A stretch of 64,000 bases of DNA, from NCBI RefSeq assembly GCF_000336615.1, contig NZ_AOLW01000007.1, positions 1 through 64,000 on the forward strand, written 5' to 3'. Each line of letters begins with the position of its first letter. Within the stretch, counting starts at the first letter, position 1. Shown piece by piece: positions 1 to 11,021 of this stretch. A model generated the notes under the pieces. That model saw only the letters and a program-made list of their open reading frames with translations. It had not been told where the DNA came from and did no database searches. Made by a program: the position numbers and the translations under genes. The DNA comes from Haloarcula amylolytica JCM 13557. GTDB lineage: Archaea; Halobacteriota; Halobacteria; Halobacteriales; Haloarculaceae.

Positions 1-19
1 AGATGTGTATAAGAGACAG
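1..19. other. Tn5 mosaic-end (Nextera) adaptor remnant
   Basis: The first 19 bases are identical to the Tn5 transposase mosaic end used in tagmentation libraries. Genomic sequence appears to start at about base 20. This is a library artefact at a contig end, not a mobile element of the organism. Confidence 0.95.
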
Positions 20-47
20 CTACGGCGCCACTCTGTCGGACCGTGAC

Positions 48-57
48 TGTCTTATTC
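48..57 (+). promoter_or_regulatory. TATA-like box for the HPP gene
   Basis: An AT-rich stretch (gtcttattca) lies about 27 nt before the ATG at 80. This is the spacing of leaderless haloarchaeal promoters. It was located by eye. Confidence 0.35.
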
Positions 58-79
58 ATTCAGTTTCCTACCGGGAGCA

Positions 80-1578
<1,499 letters not shown>

Positions 1579-1608
1579 GGGCCGTCCGCGGATATCTGAC
1601 CGCGCCGC

Positions 1609-2244
1609 TCAGGTACCTTCGACCAGCCGTTCTAGCTGCTCGGGCGGCACCGCACCGCGTGCGGCGTGGCCGTCGTACGCGAACGTCGGGACGCCGGTGA
1701 TGCCCTGGCGCTTGGCCGCTGTGAACTTCTCGCGGACCGCAGACCGGAGGGCGTCGTCGGCGAGCGCCGACCGGATTTCGTCGCCGTCGACGCCCGCGTC
1801 CTCGGCGAGGTCGACCAGCAGGTCTTCGTCGCCGATATCCGCTCCGTCCTGCCACAGCGCCTCGAAGATGGACACGTCGAAGGCCAGCCACGTCTCGTAG
1901 TCGTAGTGCTCTTTGACGTAGTAGGAGGCGATCTGGGCGGGCAGCGAGTCGATGTCGGTGGCGATGTCCAGGTCCATCTCCACGTCGTATTTCTCCTGAA
2001 GCCGGCGGACGCCCTGCTTGGCCTGCTCGTAGTAGTCCTCGTCCTTGCCGTCGTCGACGGAGTGGTCGATAGAGCCGTCGGGGTTGCGCTTCCCGCTCCG
2101 GAGGTCGAAGGGGTGCCAGTCGATCTCCAGTTCGTCCTCGCGCGTCGACTGGTACTGCCTGAGCGATTCGCGTCCGAGATAACAGAACGGGCAGACGTAG
2201 TCCGAGAAGACCGTGATCCGCTCGCTCGACTGAGTCTCACTCAT
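1609..2244 (-). CDS. DsbA/FrnE-family thiol oxidoreductase
   Basis: This 211-aa protein has a thioredoxin-like fold with an alpha-helical insert, as in the FrnE branch of DsbA proteins. The redox motif CPFC sits at about residue 18 in SDYVCPFCYLG. Near the C-terminus GITGVPTFAYDG carries the cis-proline loop. No signal peptide is visible, so the protein is probably cytosolic and acts in thiol/disulfide exchange, perhaps under oxidative stress. The frame extends upstream to 2283, but the ATG at 2244 begins the conserved region. It is convergent with the dehydrogenase at 652-1578. Confidence 0.85.
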   Translation of the reverse strand: MSETQSSERITVFSDYVCPFCYLGRESLRQYQSTREDELEIDWHPFDLRSGKRNPDGSIDHSVDDGKDEDYYEQAKQGVRRLQEKYDVEMDLDIATDIDSLPAQIASYYVKEHYDYETWLAFDVSIFEALWQDGADIGDEDLLVDLAEDAGVDGDEIRSALADDALRSAVREKFTAAKRQGITGVPTFAYDGHAARGAVPPEQLERLVEGT

Positions 2245-2319
2245 ACGTCCGGGTATGCGTTGCTCGCGGTTAAACGCGGCCACCGTCTGTGCCGGACCAG
2301 CGCACGACCGACTGGCCCG

Positions 2320-3681
2320 CTACCCGTCGTCCCTGACGGTCTCGTGGACTGTCTCTACTTGAGAGACGAGGTCGTCGGCGTCCGCTGCGAGCAGCATTGC
2401 GCGGCCGTCGGTACCCACGCCCTCGCGGCCGACGACGGCGACCGGCGTTCCGTCGCTGGTCCCGAACGCCCGGTCGACGCCCCACTGTGCCGTGGCGTCG
2501 TCGGAAACCCCGTTCGGGCGCTCACCGGGGTCGTACGCAGCGACGCGGCCGTCCAGCGACGCCAGCGCGTCCTCGACGGCGTCGGTCAGCCGGCAGTCGA
2601 CGGCGAACCGAATCGCCGGGTCGTGCTCCCGGGCGGCCAGGAGGGCGCGAGCCACCGTCGTCGATGCGCCAAAGCGGACGCCGCGGTTCGGCCGGACGCC
2701 GTCCATCGTGCGGGCGATGCGGCCCTCGACGGCGGCGACCGCGTCCGGCGTCTCCGCGTAGGGCGTCGCGCCGGCGACGGTCATCCCTCGCTCGGGGACC
2801 AGCGTCGACACGTCCGCCTCGACGAGCGCCGACACAGCCCGCTCGACGGCCTCGCTCGTCGGATGGCGTGCGGCGTCGTTGCGCGTCTGGACGAGGTGGT
2901 GGACCGCACCCGGGCCTTCACCAACGTCGAGGTTGTACCGGACCGCGCTCGCAAGCAGGTCGATACTGTCTCCGACTGCCGTCGGCAGGTCGTCGCCGTG
3001 GGCCAACTGCGTCGCGATGGCAGAGGACAGCGTACAGCCCGAACCGTGGGTGGCCTCGGTGTCGATGCGGTCGTGGCGGAACGTCGTTACCCCGTCCTCG
3101 GTCACGAGGGTGTCGACCACGGCGTCGCCCGGGACGTGGCCGCCCTTCACGAGCGCGCTGTCGGCCCCCATCTCGACGAGGTCGCGGCCCGCTCGTTCCG
3201 CGGTCTCGGGATTGTCGACGTCGCGGCCGGTCAGGACGGCGGCCTCGTCGGCGTTGGGCGTGACGACCGCCGCTTCGGCGATGAGGGCCTCGTAAGCGTC
3301 TTCGGCTTCAGCGGCCAGCAGCCGGTCGCCCGAGGCCGCCACCATCACCGGGTCGACGACGAGGTTCGGCAGGTCGGCGGCGTGTTCCACGACCAGGTCG
3401 ATGACGTCACTCGTCGCGAGCATCCCCGTCTTGACCGCGGCCACGTCGAAATCTCCCGTGACCGCCTCGATCTGGGCCTCGATCTGGTCGATCGGGAGCA
3501 GATGCTGACCCTGTACGCCCGTGGTGTTCTGTGCCGTGACGCTCGTAATCGCGCTGGTCCCGAAGCCGCCACAGGCCTCGATGGTCTTGACGTCGGCCTG
3601 GATACCGGCCCCGCCACCGGAGTCGCTGCCGGCGACGGTCAGCACGACTGGCGGCGTCACTGGGGCGTCCGCTCGTGTCAT
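2320..3681 (-). CDS. thiD: ThiD-ThiN fusion: HMP/HMP-P kinase and thiamine-phosphate synthase
   Basis: This 453-aa bifunctional enzyme belongs to thiamine synthesis. Residues about 10-255 are the ThiD ribokinase-like domain, with the start motif [20 protein letters not shown], a TGMLA segment, and the C-terminal ATP/Mg site with [13 protein letters not shown]. Residues about 275-450 match the archaeal ThiN domain, which joins HMP-PP and the thiazole phosphate. ThiD-ThiN fusions are common in archaea that lack ThiE. Start: ATG at 3681; the frame is open nine codons further. No TPP riboswitch consensus is visible upstream, so regulation is not evident. Confidence 0.92.
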   Translation of the reverse strand: MTRADAPVTPPVVLTVAGSDSGGGAGIQADVKTIEACGGFGTSAITSVTAQNTTGVQGQHLLPIDQIEAQIEAVTGDFDVAAVKTGMLATSDVIDLVVEHAADLPNLVVDPVMVAASGDRLLAAEAEDAYEALIAEAAVVTPNADEAAVLTGRDVDNPETAERAGRDLVEMGADSALVKGGHVPGDAVVDTLVTEDGVTTFRHDRIDTEATHGSGCTLSSAIATQLAHGDDLPTAVGDSIDLLASAVRYNLDVGEGPGAVHHLVQTRNDAARHPTSEAVERAVSALVEADVSTLVPERGMTVAGATPYAETPDAVAAVEGRIARTMDGVRPNRGVRFGASTTVARALLAAREHDPAIRFAVDCRLTDAVEDALASLDGRVAAYDPGERPNGVSDDATAQWGVDRAFGTSDGTPVAVVGREGVGTDGRAMLLAADADDLVSQVETVHETVRDDG

Positions 3682-3830
3682 ACCTGATGACTTCACTGGC
3701 GGCCACATATCGGTGCTGGTCTCTCAGTCGGACGAAACTATGTGGCCAAATCCTAGTATGCTAATAATATCCCATACTACATTTGAGAAACATTTATGTG
3801 TCACTGTGTCGGATGTGCCCTTGTACCACA

Positions 3831-3995
3831 ATGGAACCAGCGTCGCGCGATACTACCGACTCCGACGAGCAGTACGGCAGCTTCACAACTGGCGGCGGCG
3901 ACGTCGTCGTCTACGACACTGAGAACCCGACCGCGTGGCTTCAATCGAGCTATGCGGTACAGGTCGGCTGCTCGTCGGAGCGAAAGTCGGTCTGA
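3831..3995 (+). CDS. Small DUF7331-like haloarchaeal protein
   Basis: This 54-aa acidic protein (about [18 protein letters not shown] onward) has a central [22 protein letters not shown] region resembling small haloarchaeal proteins of the DUF7331 type. The family match is from memory and the function is unknown. The ATG at 3831 is about 35 nt after an AT-rich element near 3791-3798. The frame is open to 3783, but that extension is Cys-rich and unlike the rest of the protein. It is transcribed away from thiD-thiN. Confidence 0.6.
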   Translation: MEPASRDTTDSDEQYGSFTTGGGDVVVYDTENPTAWLQSSYAVQVGCSSERKSV

Positions 3996-4000
3996 CCTTT

Positions 4001-4873
4001 TTACCCGACCGATATCATCGCGATACCGACGATAGCCAGCCCCGCAGCGGCCAGGCGTGCTCGGAACTGCGCTTCGTCGAGAACAATCGCGCCCAGAATA
4101 ACGGCGACGATGGCTTGCCCGTTGACGATGGGTGAGACGATACTCGCCGGGAGCAACTGGAAGGACAGCAACACGATGTGGTTCGCGTAGGCGACGAACA
4201 TCGCCGCGACGACGAACTTCGGGAGGTCCCCCCGCCATCCCGGCGGGACCTGATACCGGAACGCGAGCGGCGTCATCAAGACGGCGATGCCGACGGCCAT
4301 CACCGGGATGTACGTCGTCGGTTCGACGGCCAGTTCCTGCATCAGCACCCGCTTGCTTACATCGACGAGCGCGAACGCCGCAGCCGACAGTAAGGCTAGC
4401 TGTGCGGGCCGGGACTGCCGGGCCCGCTTGAGCGGGGCCAGTAACGCTGTGCCCTGCCAGTTCGCGACGTAGACGGCGGCGGTCGCGACGACGACACCGC
4501 CGACCTGTAGCGCCGAGAGATGCTGGCCCAGCAGGCCGACTTCCAGCGGCAACACGAACACGGGGACGATTTTGCTGATCGGCGAGACGTAGGAGACTTC
4601 GCCGACGCGGATCGCCCGAAAGAGGGTGAGCAGTCCAACCGCCGTCACCGCCGTCACCGCGAGAACCGACGCGAGGACGTTGACGCGGTTGCCCGCCGGG
4701 AGGAAGGGCTCGTTGCTGACGAAGACGATGGGGAGGTAGACGATGGGGACCAGGCTGTACGTAAGCAACAGGAACACCGGCGACGGATACCCGGTGAACC
4801 ACCGCTTCATCACGAACAGGTACACCCCGAACACCAGCGCCGACAGAACGGCGTACGCGATTCCGACGTTCAC
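4001..4873 (-). CDS. EamA/DMT-family transporter
   Basis: This protein of about 290 aa has roughly ten membrane segments arranged as two EamA repeats, the architecture of drug/metabolite transporters. The N-terminal half ends near residue 138 and the second repeat contains the PIVNGQAIVAVILGAIVLDE segment typical of the last two helices. The substrate cannot be predicted. The start is taken as GTG at 4873, because an AT-rich box (attattg-like, about 4896-4904) lies 27 nt upstream. A TTG at 4882 is an alternative. The C-terminus is almost back to back with the small gene ending at 3995. Confidence 0.8.
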   Translation of the reverse strand: MNVGIAYAVLSALVFGVYLFVMKRWFTGYPSPVFLLLTYSLVPIVYLPIVFVSNEPFLPAGNRVNVLASVLAVTAVTAVGLLTLFRAIRVGEVSYVSPISKIVPVFVLPLEVGLLGQHLSALQVGGVVVATAAVYVANWQGTALLAPLKRARQSRPAQLALLSAAAFALVDVSKRVLMQELAVEPTTYIPVMAVGIAVLMTPLAFRYQVPPGWRGDLPKFVVAAMFVAYANHIVLLSFQLLPASIVSPIVNGQAIVAVILGAIVLDEAQFRARLAAAGLAIVGIAMISVG

Positions 4874-4922
4874 GGTTGACAACGGCTAGCCGACCGCAAT
4901 AACTGTTCCCTTCGGGCTCGTG

Positions 4923-7229
4923 TCAGGAACCGCGCTGGCGGGCGATCAGGACCGCAAGCAACACCGCGAGACCGGTCACGAGCACGGTGAAGCCGTTGCC
5001 CTCGCCGGCTGTCGTCTGTGTGTCTGTGAGCCGCTCCGTCGGCGTCGACGTTGGTTCCGCTGTTTCGGTCGAGACGACCACCTCGACCGCCGTCGCGGTC
5101 CGTCCGTCACCCGCCGACAGCGAGACTGTTCCGGGTTCGCCGAGGGTGACCGTCCGCACGACTGTCGTCGTCGCCTGTGGCGGGAGATACAGCCGTTGCT
5201 CCGCGAACACGGTGTCGTTGCGGCGGAACTCGACCGCGATTGTCCCCGGAATCTCGTTGTCGTTGGCGACAGTGGCGGTCACGTCCACACTGTCCCCCTG
5301 CCTGACTTCTTGCGGACTCGCGGTGACGTCAGTGACGCTGGCCGCTGCCGGTTCCGTCACCACGACAGTGACGGTGTCGCCGTCGATACTGATCACGTAT
5401 CGGCCGGGGTCGGCAAACGTGTGTGTCACTTCGACCTCGGTCCGCTCCCCCGGTTCGATCTGGCCCTGTTTCGCGGCGACGACGGTCTCGTTGACCGCGA
5501 GCGTCACGTTGTACGCCCCTGCCTCGCCACCGGCGTTCTCGACGACTGCGTCGACCGCGAGCGTCTCGTTGGTCGCCAGCCGGATCGGCTCGCTTCCGCC
5601 GACCGGTGTGTCTGACCGGTAGAGACTGTCTGCGCGGTAGGCGTCCGCACGGTCGACCGGTGGGAGACCGTAGCCGATACGAGCGGGAATCGAACCGAAC
5701 AACCGCCGGTGTGTCGTCTCGTTCCACATCGCCACCGTCGTTGTCGTTTCGGTCTCCGTCGCGGTCGTGTTCCGGGCGCTTGCCCCGCCAGCGGCCTCGA
5801 CCTCGGTGAGGAACTGCGATTGCGTGACCGGGTCGCGGTAGCCGTTTAGCGACTGGAACACAGTCTGGAGTGTCTTGTTGCGGTCAGTAGCCGAGCGGAT
5901 ATGGACATCTGTCCGCCCAGCCACCAGCGAACCCTTCCTGTAGTTCGCGTCGTTCGTCCAACTCGACCGGTCCGTCAGCGCCACGTCGCTGTAGACGGGG
6001 CGTCCGCCCGCTGCGAGCTGTGCCCGGAACTCGTCGAACCCGATCCGGTCCTGTTCCAGCGCCAGGACGGCGGCGTAGTACGTCGCCCAGCCCTCGACCG
6101 TCCACCGCGTCTCCCGCGTCGTCTCGTAGGCCTGCCGGCTGTGGACGTACTCGTGGAGCCAGACGTTGTTGGCGGTATCCAGCGATTGCCGGGACTGGAC
6201 CCACATATCTGCGTCACCGATCTGATACCCCTCGACGCCCCACTCGACGGCCTCGGACGGCGCGGCGACGACGAACACCTGCTCGTCACGGTCACCGACC
6301 CGGAGGGCGTTCGATGCGTTCGCCATCGAGTCGAGGACCGAAATCGGCGAGGCCGTCATCGTCGCCCGCTCTGGCACAGCCAGCGTGAACGTCTGGTTGT
6401 GCGCCGTCTCCTCGAAGGTCGCTACCTCGCCGAGGTACACGATCTCCTCGCCCGCCGCACCCGGGCCTGCCGTCCGGACCGTGCGGTTGTACCTGACTGG
6501 GTCCTGGCCAGTGTATCGCCAGCGCGTCGGCGTCCGTGAGCGCGTGAGCAGCGCCCAGTCGCCCGTATCGACGCTGAGATAGCGGCCCTCGGCTCCCTCC
6601 GGACCGCTCTTCTCGATGGTCCGGTTCGGGTTGATGCGGTAGCTGACCGTCGCCGTATCCGTCGTTTCTTCCCACTCGTACACGGACTCGTTGACGCGCT
6701 CGAACCCGTCCGTTTCGGTCACCGTCGCCGCCGCTGGGACGTGCGTTTCGAGGTCGACGACCCGGTCCGGAATCTCGTAGGTCAGAGTCACCGCGACTTC
6801 GCCCGGCTCCTCCGGTATGCGCGCGTAGGTCTGTGTCTGCTGAATCACGTCACCGTCGCTGGTCTGTGTCGCACCCGACGTGGCTGTCCCCGTTCCCATG
6901 TCAGCCGCTGTCACGGCTTCCGTTCCGGTTGTGTCCCCGCCCAGTCCCCGCGGCTGGCGTCGATGTGTGTCGGCACTTCCGACCCGGGCTAGCGAACCGT
7001 TCGCCTCGGCAGTGGCCGTTGTCTCGACTATTCCACCACTATCTTGCTCTGACGCCCTATCAGCCTGATACGTACTGTTCTCGCTGGCTCCGCCGACTGC
7101 TGTGTCGACACTGGACCAGGTCACCGCCCCGTGGTCAGCGCTCGCCGCCACCGGGAGCGACGCGAATCCCCCACCGAGGAGAAGGACCACGAGTCCGACG
7201 GCCACCACCCGTCGGGGTACAACGAACAT
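4923..7229 (-). CDS. Membrane-anchored surface protein with gluzincin metallopeptidase-like domain
   Basis: This 768-aa exported protein has an N-terminal signal peptide (RRVVAVGLVVLLLGGGF, residues 6-22). A region of about residues 30-350 is unassigned. A zinc motif HEYVH lies at residues 359-363, followed about 20 residues later by VEGWATYYAA, whose Glu fits the third zinc ligand of M1/M61-type gluzincins. Two immunoglobulin-like, CARDB-like domains cover about residues 510-725. A Thr/Pro-rich linker and a final membrane helix followed by RQRGS end the protein. The tail resembles a PGF-CTERM/archaeosortase signal but lacks a clear PGF. The likely role is a cell-surface protease of unknown target. 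Confidence 0.7.
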   Translation of the reverse strand: MFVVPRRVVAVGLVVLLLGGGFASLPVAASADHGAVTWSSVDTAVGGASENSTYQADRASEQDSGGIVETTATAEANGSLARVGSADTHRRQPRGLGGDTTGTEAVTAADMGTGTATSGATQTSDGDVIQQTQTYARIPEEPGEVAVTLTYEIPDRVVDLETHVPAAATVTETDGFERVNESVYEWEETTDTATVSYRINPNRTIEKSGPEGAEGRYLSVDTGDWALLTRSRTPTRWRYTGQDPVRYNRTVRTAGPGAAGEEIVYLGEVATFEETAHNQTFTLAVPERATMTASPISVLDSMANASNALRVGDRDEQVFVVAAPSEAVEWGVEGYQIGDADMWVQSRQSLDTANNVWLHEYVHSRQAYETTRETRWTVEGWATYYAAVLALEQDRIGFDEFRAQLAAGGRPVYSDVALTDRSSWTNDANYRKGSLVAGRTDVHIRSATDRNKTLQTVFQSLNGYRDPVTQSQFLTEVEAAGGASARNTTATETETTTTVAMWNETTHRRLFGSIPARIGYGLPPVDRADAYRADSLYRSDTPVGGSEPIRLATNETLAVDAVVENAGGEAGAYNVTLAVNETVVAAKQGQIEPGERTEVEVTHTFADPGRYVISIDGDTVTVVVTEPAAASVTDVTASPQEVRQGDSVDVTATVANDNEIPGTIAVEFRRNDTVFAEQRLYLPPQATTTVVRTVTLGEPGTVSLSAGDGRTATAVEVVVSTETAEPTSTPTERLTDTQTTAGEGNGFTVLVTGLAVLLAVLIARQRGS

Positions 7230-7477
7230 TGCAAACAGTTACCTCCCCGTGGTTGAAATAGTTGACCGCCGATTATGGGTGCTGGTATCATGCAACAAAA
7301 TCTGTCTCGACCGGTCGCTACCAGAAGCGCCCACGACGGTAAAAAACAGCCAGACCCGAGCCACTCGTGGCCGGCCGCAGCGAACACTCGCGAGCAGACC
7401 AGACTGAAAAGCTGGCGAGCAGGTCACAGCGGCGGCTTGCCACGGCGCTCTCACGAGAACCGTTGGCAGTCAGGAGT

Positions 7478-7795
<318 letters not shown>

Positions 7796-7796
7796 C

Positions 7797-7804
7797 TATT
7801 AAAC
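7797..7804 (-). promoter_or_regulatory. TATA box for the SUI1 gene
   Basis: On the minus strand gtttaata lies about 27 nt before the ATG at 7771, an ideal leaderless spacing. Confidence 0.5.
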
Positions 7805-7815
7805 ACTGTCGGGGA

Positions 7816-10050
7816 CTACCGGGCGGAGACGATTCTATCAGCGATTTCGACGGCCTCGTCGGCAATCGCTTCGTCGACCTCGCCGCCGTACCGGAGTCGT
7901 TCCCGTAGCGCCGCCAGCCGACGGACCCGGTCGTCGGCCCCTATCGCGTCGAGATACGCCCGTACCGTCTCACCGCTCTCGCGAGCCCGGTGCTCCTTCG
8001 AAAGGACGTACATGGCCCGCTGGAACGCCCGCTCGATGTCGGTCTCGGGGTCCACGCGGCGCTGGTAGCGCAGCCACACCGCCCGGTAGGCTCGCCCGCT
8101 GAGGCCGGACCGACGCGCACCCGCCGCGATGCCGAGCAGTGCAACGACGCCGAGCGTCATCTCCTCGCGCGATGGGAGTTCCGGCAGACTCGGCCCCGCA
8201 TCATCGCCCGAGCCCGGCTCCCTTGCAGTGCCGGCTGGCGTGTCGGTTTCTGTGACCGTTGGTGTCTCAGTCGGCTCGGCCTCGGTCTCGTCGGTCTCGG
8301 TCAGCGGGGCGGGTGTCGACGTGTCGGACGGCGTGTACTGTTCGACCGGGTTGTCGTCGCCGACAGTGGGTGACGATTCGTCCGAACTCGCCTCCTCGAT
8401 ACGCTGCTGTCTGACCGCCTCGCGCGGCCCGGACGGCGTCGGGTCGAACTGCACCCAGCCCTGGCCGGGGAAGTACACCTCGACCCAGGCGTGGGAGTTG
8501 AGCCCGCGCACGACCCACTGGTTCTCGTCGATTCGCTGGCCGGACGTGTAGCCGACGGTCATGCGCGCCGGGATGCCCTGCGTCCGGAGCATGGTCACCA
8601 TCGTCGTCGCGAAGTAGACGCAGTACCCCTCGTCCATCTCGAAGAGGAAGGCGTCGGCGACGTTGAAGTCGGGTCGGTCGACGTCGAGCGAGTAGCCCTT
8701 GCTCTCCTGCAGCCACCGCTCGACGACCAGCGCCGTCTCGTAGGGGTTTTCGGCGTTTGCGGTGAGGATAGCCGTCCGTTCCGTGACCCGGTCCGGCGTG
8801 CTGTCGGGGAGCTGGGTGTACAGCTCCGCGGTCGCGTCGTCGTAATCAGTGCCGGCCTCACGCAACCCGTCCGGCGTCGCCACGAGCAGTTCGCTCCTGA
8901 CCTCGTAGCTGTCGCCCGTCGACAGCGTGCCGTCGGGCTGGAACCCGCCCTCGCTGGAGACCGATACCGACGGCTCCCCCGAGTAGCGGACGGGCTTCCA
9001 GGCGGCCGGGACGGTCCCGATGGTCGACTCCGCCCGGAACTCCTGTCGCAGCGTCCGGGTCTCTCCCTCAGGAGAGTCGAGGCGCTGGTCGTCGTACGGG
9101 GTGGGGTTCCCCGTCCGAACCCACCCGTTGCCGGTGTAGCGGTCGTAGGAGGCGACCCGCCAGTAGCGCGGTTCCTCGCTTTCGACCGTGTACCGTATCT
9201 CCGGCGTCAGCGAGATGCTCCCGAGTACTGAGAGGGACTCTCCGGCGTCGAAGAGGCTCCCTTCGACGGTCTGGCCGTCCGACCCGTCGTCGTACGACAG
9301 CAAACTGTCCCGGGTAATCGGGACCTGCGAGAGCGCCGCCGGGACGACGATTATCGCCGCCAGTTGTTCGAGGACGGCACGCCGCCCGGCGTCGATGCCC
9401 TCGCTGTCGTCGTCCGTCTGTCCCGTCTCGCTGCTGCCGGACATCGCATCGGGTCGCTTCGTCAGGTCCGCCGGCTCGTCCGCCGACAGCGTATCGAGCG
9501 TCCCGAAGCCGATGGTCGCCGCGATGCCGACCACGCCCAGCAGTGTCGTCACCACGCCGGAGTCGGTCGTTAGGGCGAAGAACGCCAGCGCCGTTCCGGC
9601 CGCCACTGTCGCCGTCACGTACCAGCGCCGCAGGGCGAAGTACCACGTCAGGAACACCGGTGCCGGCGCGAACGACAGCACCCACAACCTGACCTTGGCG
9701 ATTTGAAGCAACGACCGCCCGGTCAGCAGGGCGGCGGTGTCGCCCAGAAGTTCCGTTATCGCTGGATTCGTCGAGAGGTTCAGGATGTACGCACCGAGGC
9801 CGCCGGCGAACAGCACTGCGCCGACGCCGACCGCGAGGGGCGGCCTGAGTACGCGGGCCAGCAGCGTCGCGCCGACGAGCGAGAGCGCGGTGAGCGCCAG
9901 AAACAGCGTCGGGTCGCCGACTACGTCGCTGAGATAGTACATCGTCCGCAGCGGCGCACCGATGGCCAGCGCCGCCGCAAGCAGCGCCAGTATCCGCGAC
10001 CCGCTCCACGGGACTCGGCGGCGGACTCGTTCGACGACGGCGGCGCTCAT
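7816..10050 (-). CDS. Transglutaminase-like membrane protein (TgpA type, DUF3488/DUF4129)
   Basis: This 744-aa membrane protein starts with about six helices (residues 15-190). An extracytoplasmic region follows, with a transglutaminase core at about 430-560: DEGYCVYFATTMVTML holds the catalytic Cys, NSHAWVEVYFPGQGW the His, and FDPTPSG the Asp. A Thr/Pro/Glu-rich linker, one further helix and a cytosolic DUF4129-like tail end the protein. In bacteria the TgpA-DUF58-MoxR trio is a conserved unit. The function in archaea is not established; cell-surface protein processing is plausible. The start overlaps the upstream DUF58 stop by 4 nt, so translation is coupled. Confidence 0.85.
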   Translation of the reverse strand: MSAAVVERVRRRVPWSGSRILALLAAALAIGAPLRTMYYLSDVVGDPTLFLALTALSLVGATLLARVLRPPLAVGVGAVLFAGGLGAYILNLSTNPAITELLGDTAALLTGRSLLQIAKVRLWVLSFAPAPVFLTWYFALRRWYVTATVAAGTALAFFALTTDSGVVTTLLGVVGIAATIGFGTLDTLSADEPADLTKRPDAMSGSSETGQTDDDSEGIDAGRRAVLEQLAAIIVVPAALSQVPITRDSLLSYDDGSDGQTVEGSLFDAGESLSVLGSISLTPEIRYTVESEEPRYWRVASYDRYTGNGWVRTGNPTPYDDQRLDSPEGETRTLRQEFRAESTIGTVPAAWKPVRYSGEPSVSVSSEGGFQPDGTLSTGDSYEVRSELLVATPDGLREAGTDYDDATAELYTQLPDSTPDRVTERTAILTANAENPYETALVVERWLQESKGYSLDVDRPDFNVADAFLFEMDEGYCVYFATTMVTMLRTQGIPARMTVGYTSGQRIDENQWVVRGLNSHAWVEVYFPGQGWVQFDPTPSGPREAVRQQRIEEASSDESSPTVGDDNPVEQYTPSDTSTPAPLTETDETEAEPTETPTVTETDTPAGTAREPGSGDDAGPSLPELPSREEMTLGVVALLGIAAGARRSGLSGRAYRAVWLRYQRRVDPETDIERAFQRAMYVLSKEHRARESGETVRAYLDAIGADDRVRRLAALRERLRYGGEVDEAIADEAVEIADRIVSAR

Positions 10051-11021
10051 CCGTTCACCTCGCCCGCGAGGGGGTTGTCCCGACTGGCGGTCACGTCGGC
10101 GAAGGACTGCCGGCGGCCGTCGACCGACACTGTGACGCCGTCGCTGTTGGCCGTGACGACCACGTCGGCGTCGTCCGCCCGGCCGGTCCGGCCCGCGTCG
10201 GCCCGGGCCAGCAGTTCGAGCAGTCGCGTCCGGTGGGTGTCGCCGTACCCCTGCTCGACTGTCCCGTTCGGGACGACGAGTTCGACCGCGAGACCGCTCT
10301 CCAGCGCGGCCATCGCGATGGTTGCCGCCGCCGCGGCCATCTCGTCGGCGTGCCCCTCGCGGGCTTCAGCAGCGACGAGCAGGTCCCTGTCGCTCCGGTT
10401 GTCAGTGAACTCCTTGACCAGCAGGTCCTCGCGCTTGGCGCTGGATTTCCAGTGCACGTCCCGTAGCGAGTCGCCGCTGACGTACTCCCGCAGTCGGTCG
10501 AACGACTGCCGGTCCTCGCTCTCCGGCGTGAACGCTCGTGCGAACGCGTCCGTCCCGCCCAGCCGGTAGACGGGCGGATACACGAGCACGTCGGCCCTGC
10601 TCTCGATGGTGTAGCGCTCTTTAATGAGTCCCAGCGCGTCCGTCACCGTCGCCTCGACGGGGCCGACCCGTTGCTCGCCCCGGGCCGTGTAGGTGACTCG
10701 GTAGGTCACCGTCGCCGGCAGGGACCTGGTAGTTGTCGTCTCGCCGTCCAGGCCCTCGGAAAGCCGGTCGGTGACCGTTGCGATGCCGCTGCCGTCGACA
10801 CGGAACTCGACGGGTTTCGTCTCGCCGGGAAAGCCACGGCGGAGGCGGCTCCGCTCGACAGTCGGCGCGCCACTCCAGCGAACCTGCACGGCGGCGGCGA
10901 ACACGCCGACGAACAGCGGGCCGGCGACGGCGGTGAGCCCGGGCTGACCGAACCTGGCACTGACCAGAAGGGCGGCAACGGCGACGGCGAGAACGGCGAA
11001 ACCGCGGCGCGTCGGTCTCAT
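10047..11021 (-). CDS. DUF58 domain protein
   Basis: This 324-aa protein has two N-terminal membrane helices (about residues 8-45). The DUF58 core signature near residues 185-210, REYVSGDSLRDVHWKSSAKR, is present and fits the vWA-like fold of the family. It is the middle gene of the MoxR-DUF58-transglutaminase operon, overlapping both neighbours by 4 nt. DUF58 proteins are usually partners of MoxR ATPases and may help assemble or activate membrane complexes. The specific target is unknown. Confidence 0.85.
   Translation of the reverse strand: MRPTRRGFAVLAVAVAALLVSARFGQPGLTAVAGPLFVGVFAAAVQVRWSGAPTVERSRLRRGFPGETKPVEFRVDGSGIATVTDRLSEGLDGETTTTRSLPATVTYRVTYTARGEQRVGPVEATVTDALGLIKERYTIESRADVLVYPPVYRLGGTDAFARAFTPESEDRQSFDRLREYVSGDSLRDVHWKSSAKREDLLVKEFTDNRSDRDLLVAAEAREGHADEMAAAAATIAMAALESGLAVELVVPNGTVEQGYGDTHRTRLLELLARADAGRTGRADDADVVVTANSDGVTVSVDGRRQSFADVTASRDNPLAGEVNG

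Noticed and set aside
1666-3687. 673-aa open frame antisense to the DsbA-like and ThiD-ThiN genes
   Set aside because: It spans two real genes on the other strand and has an Arg/Val-rich shadow composition.
3682-3830. TPP riboswitch upstream of thiD-thiN
   Set aside because: The conserved CUGAGA and ACCUGA core elements were not found in the leader.
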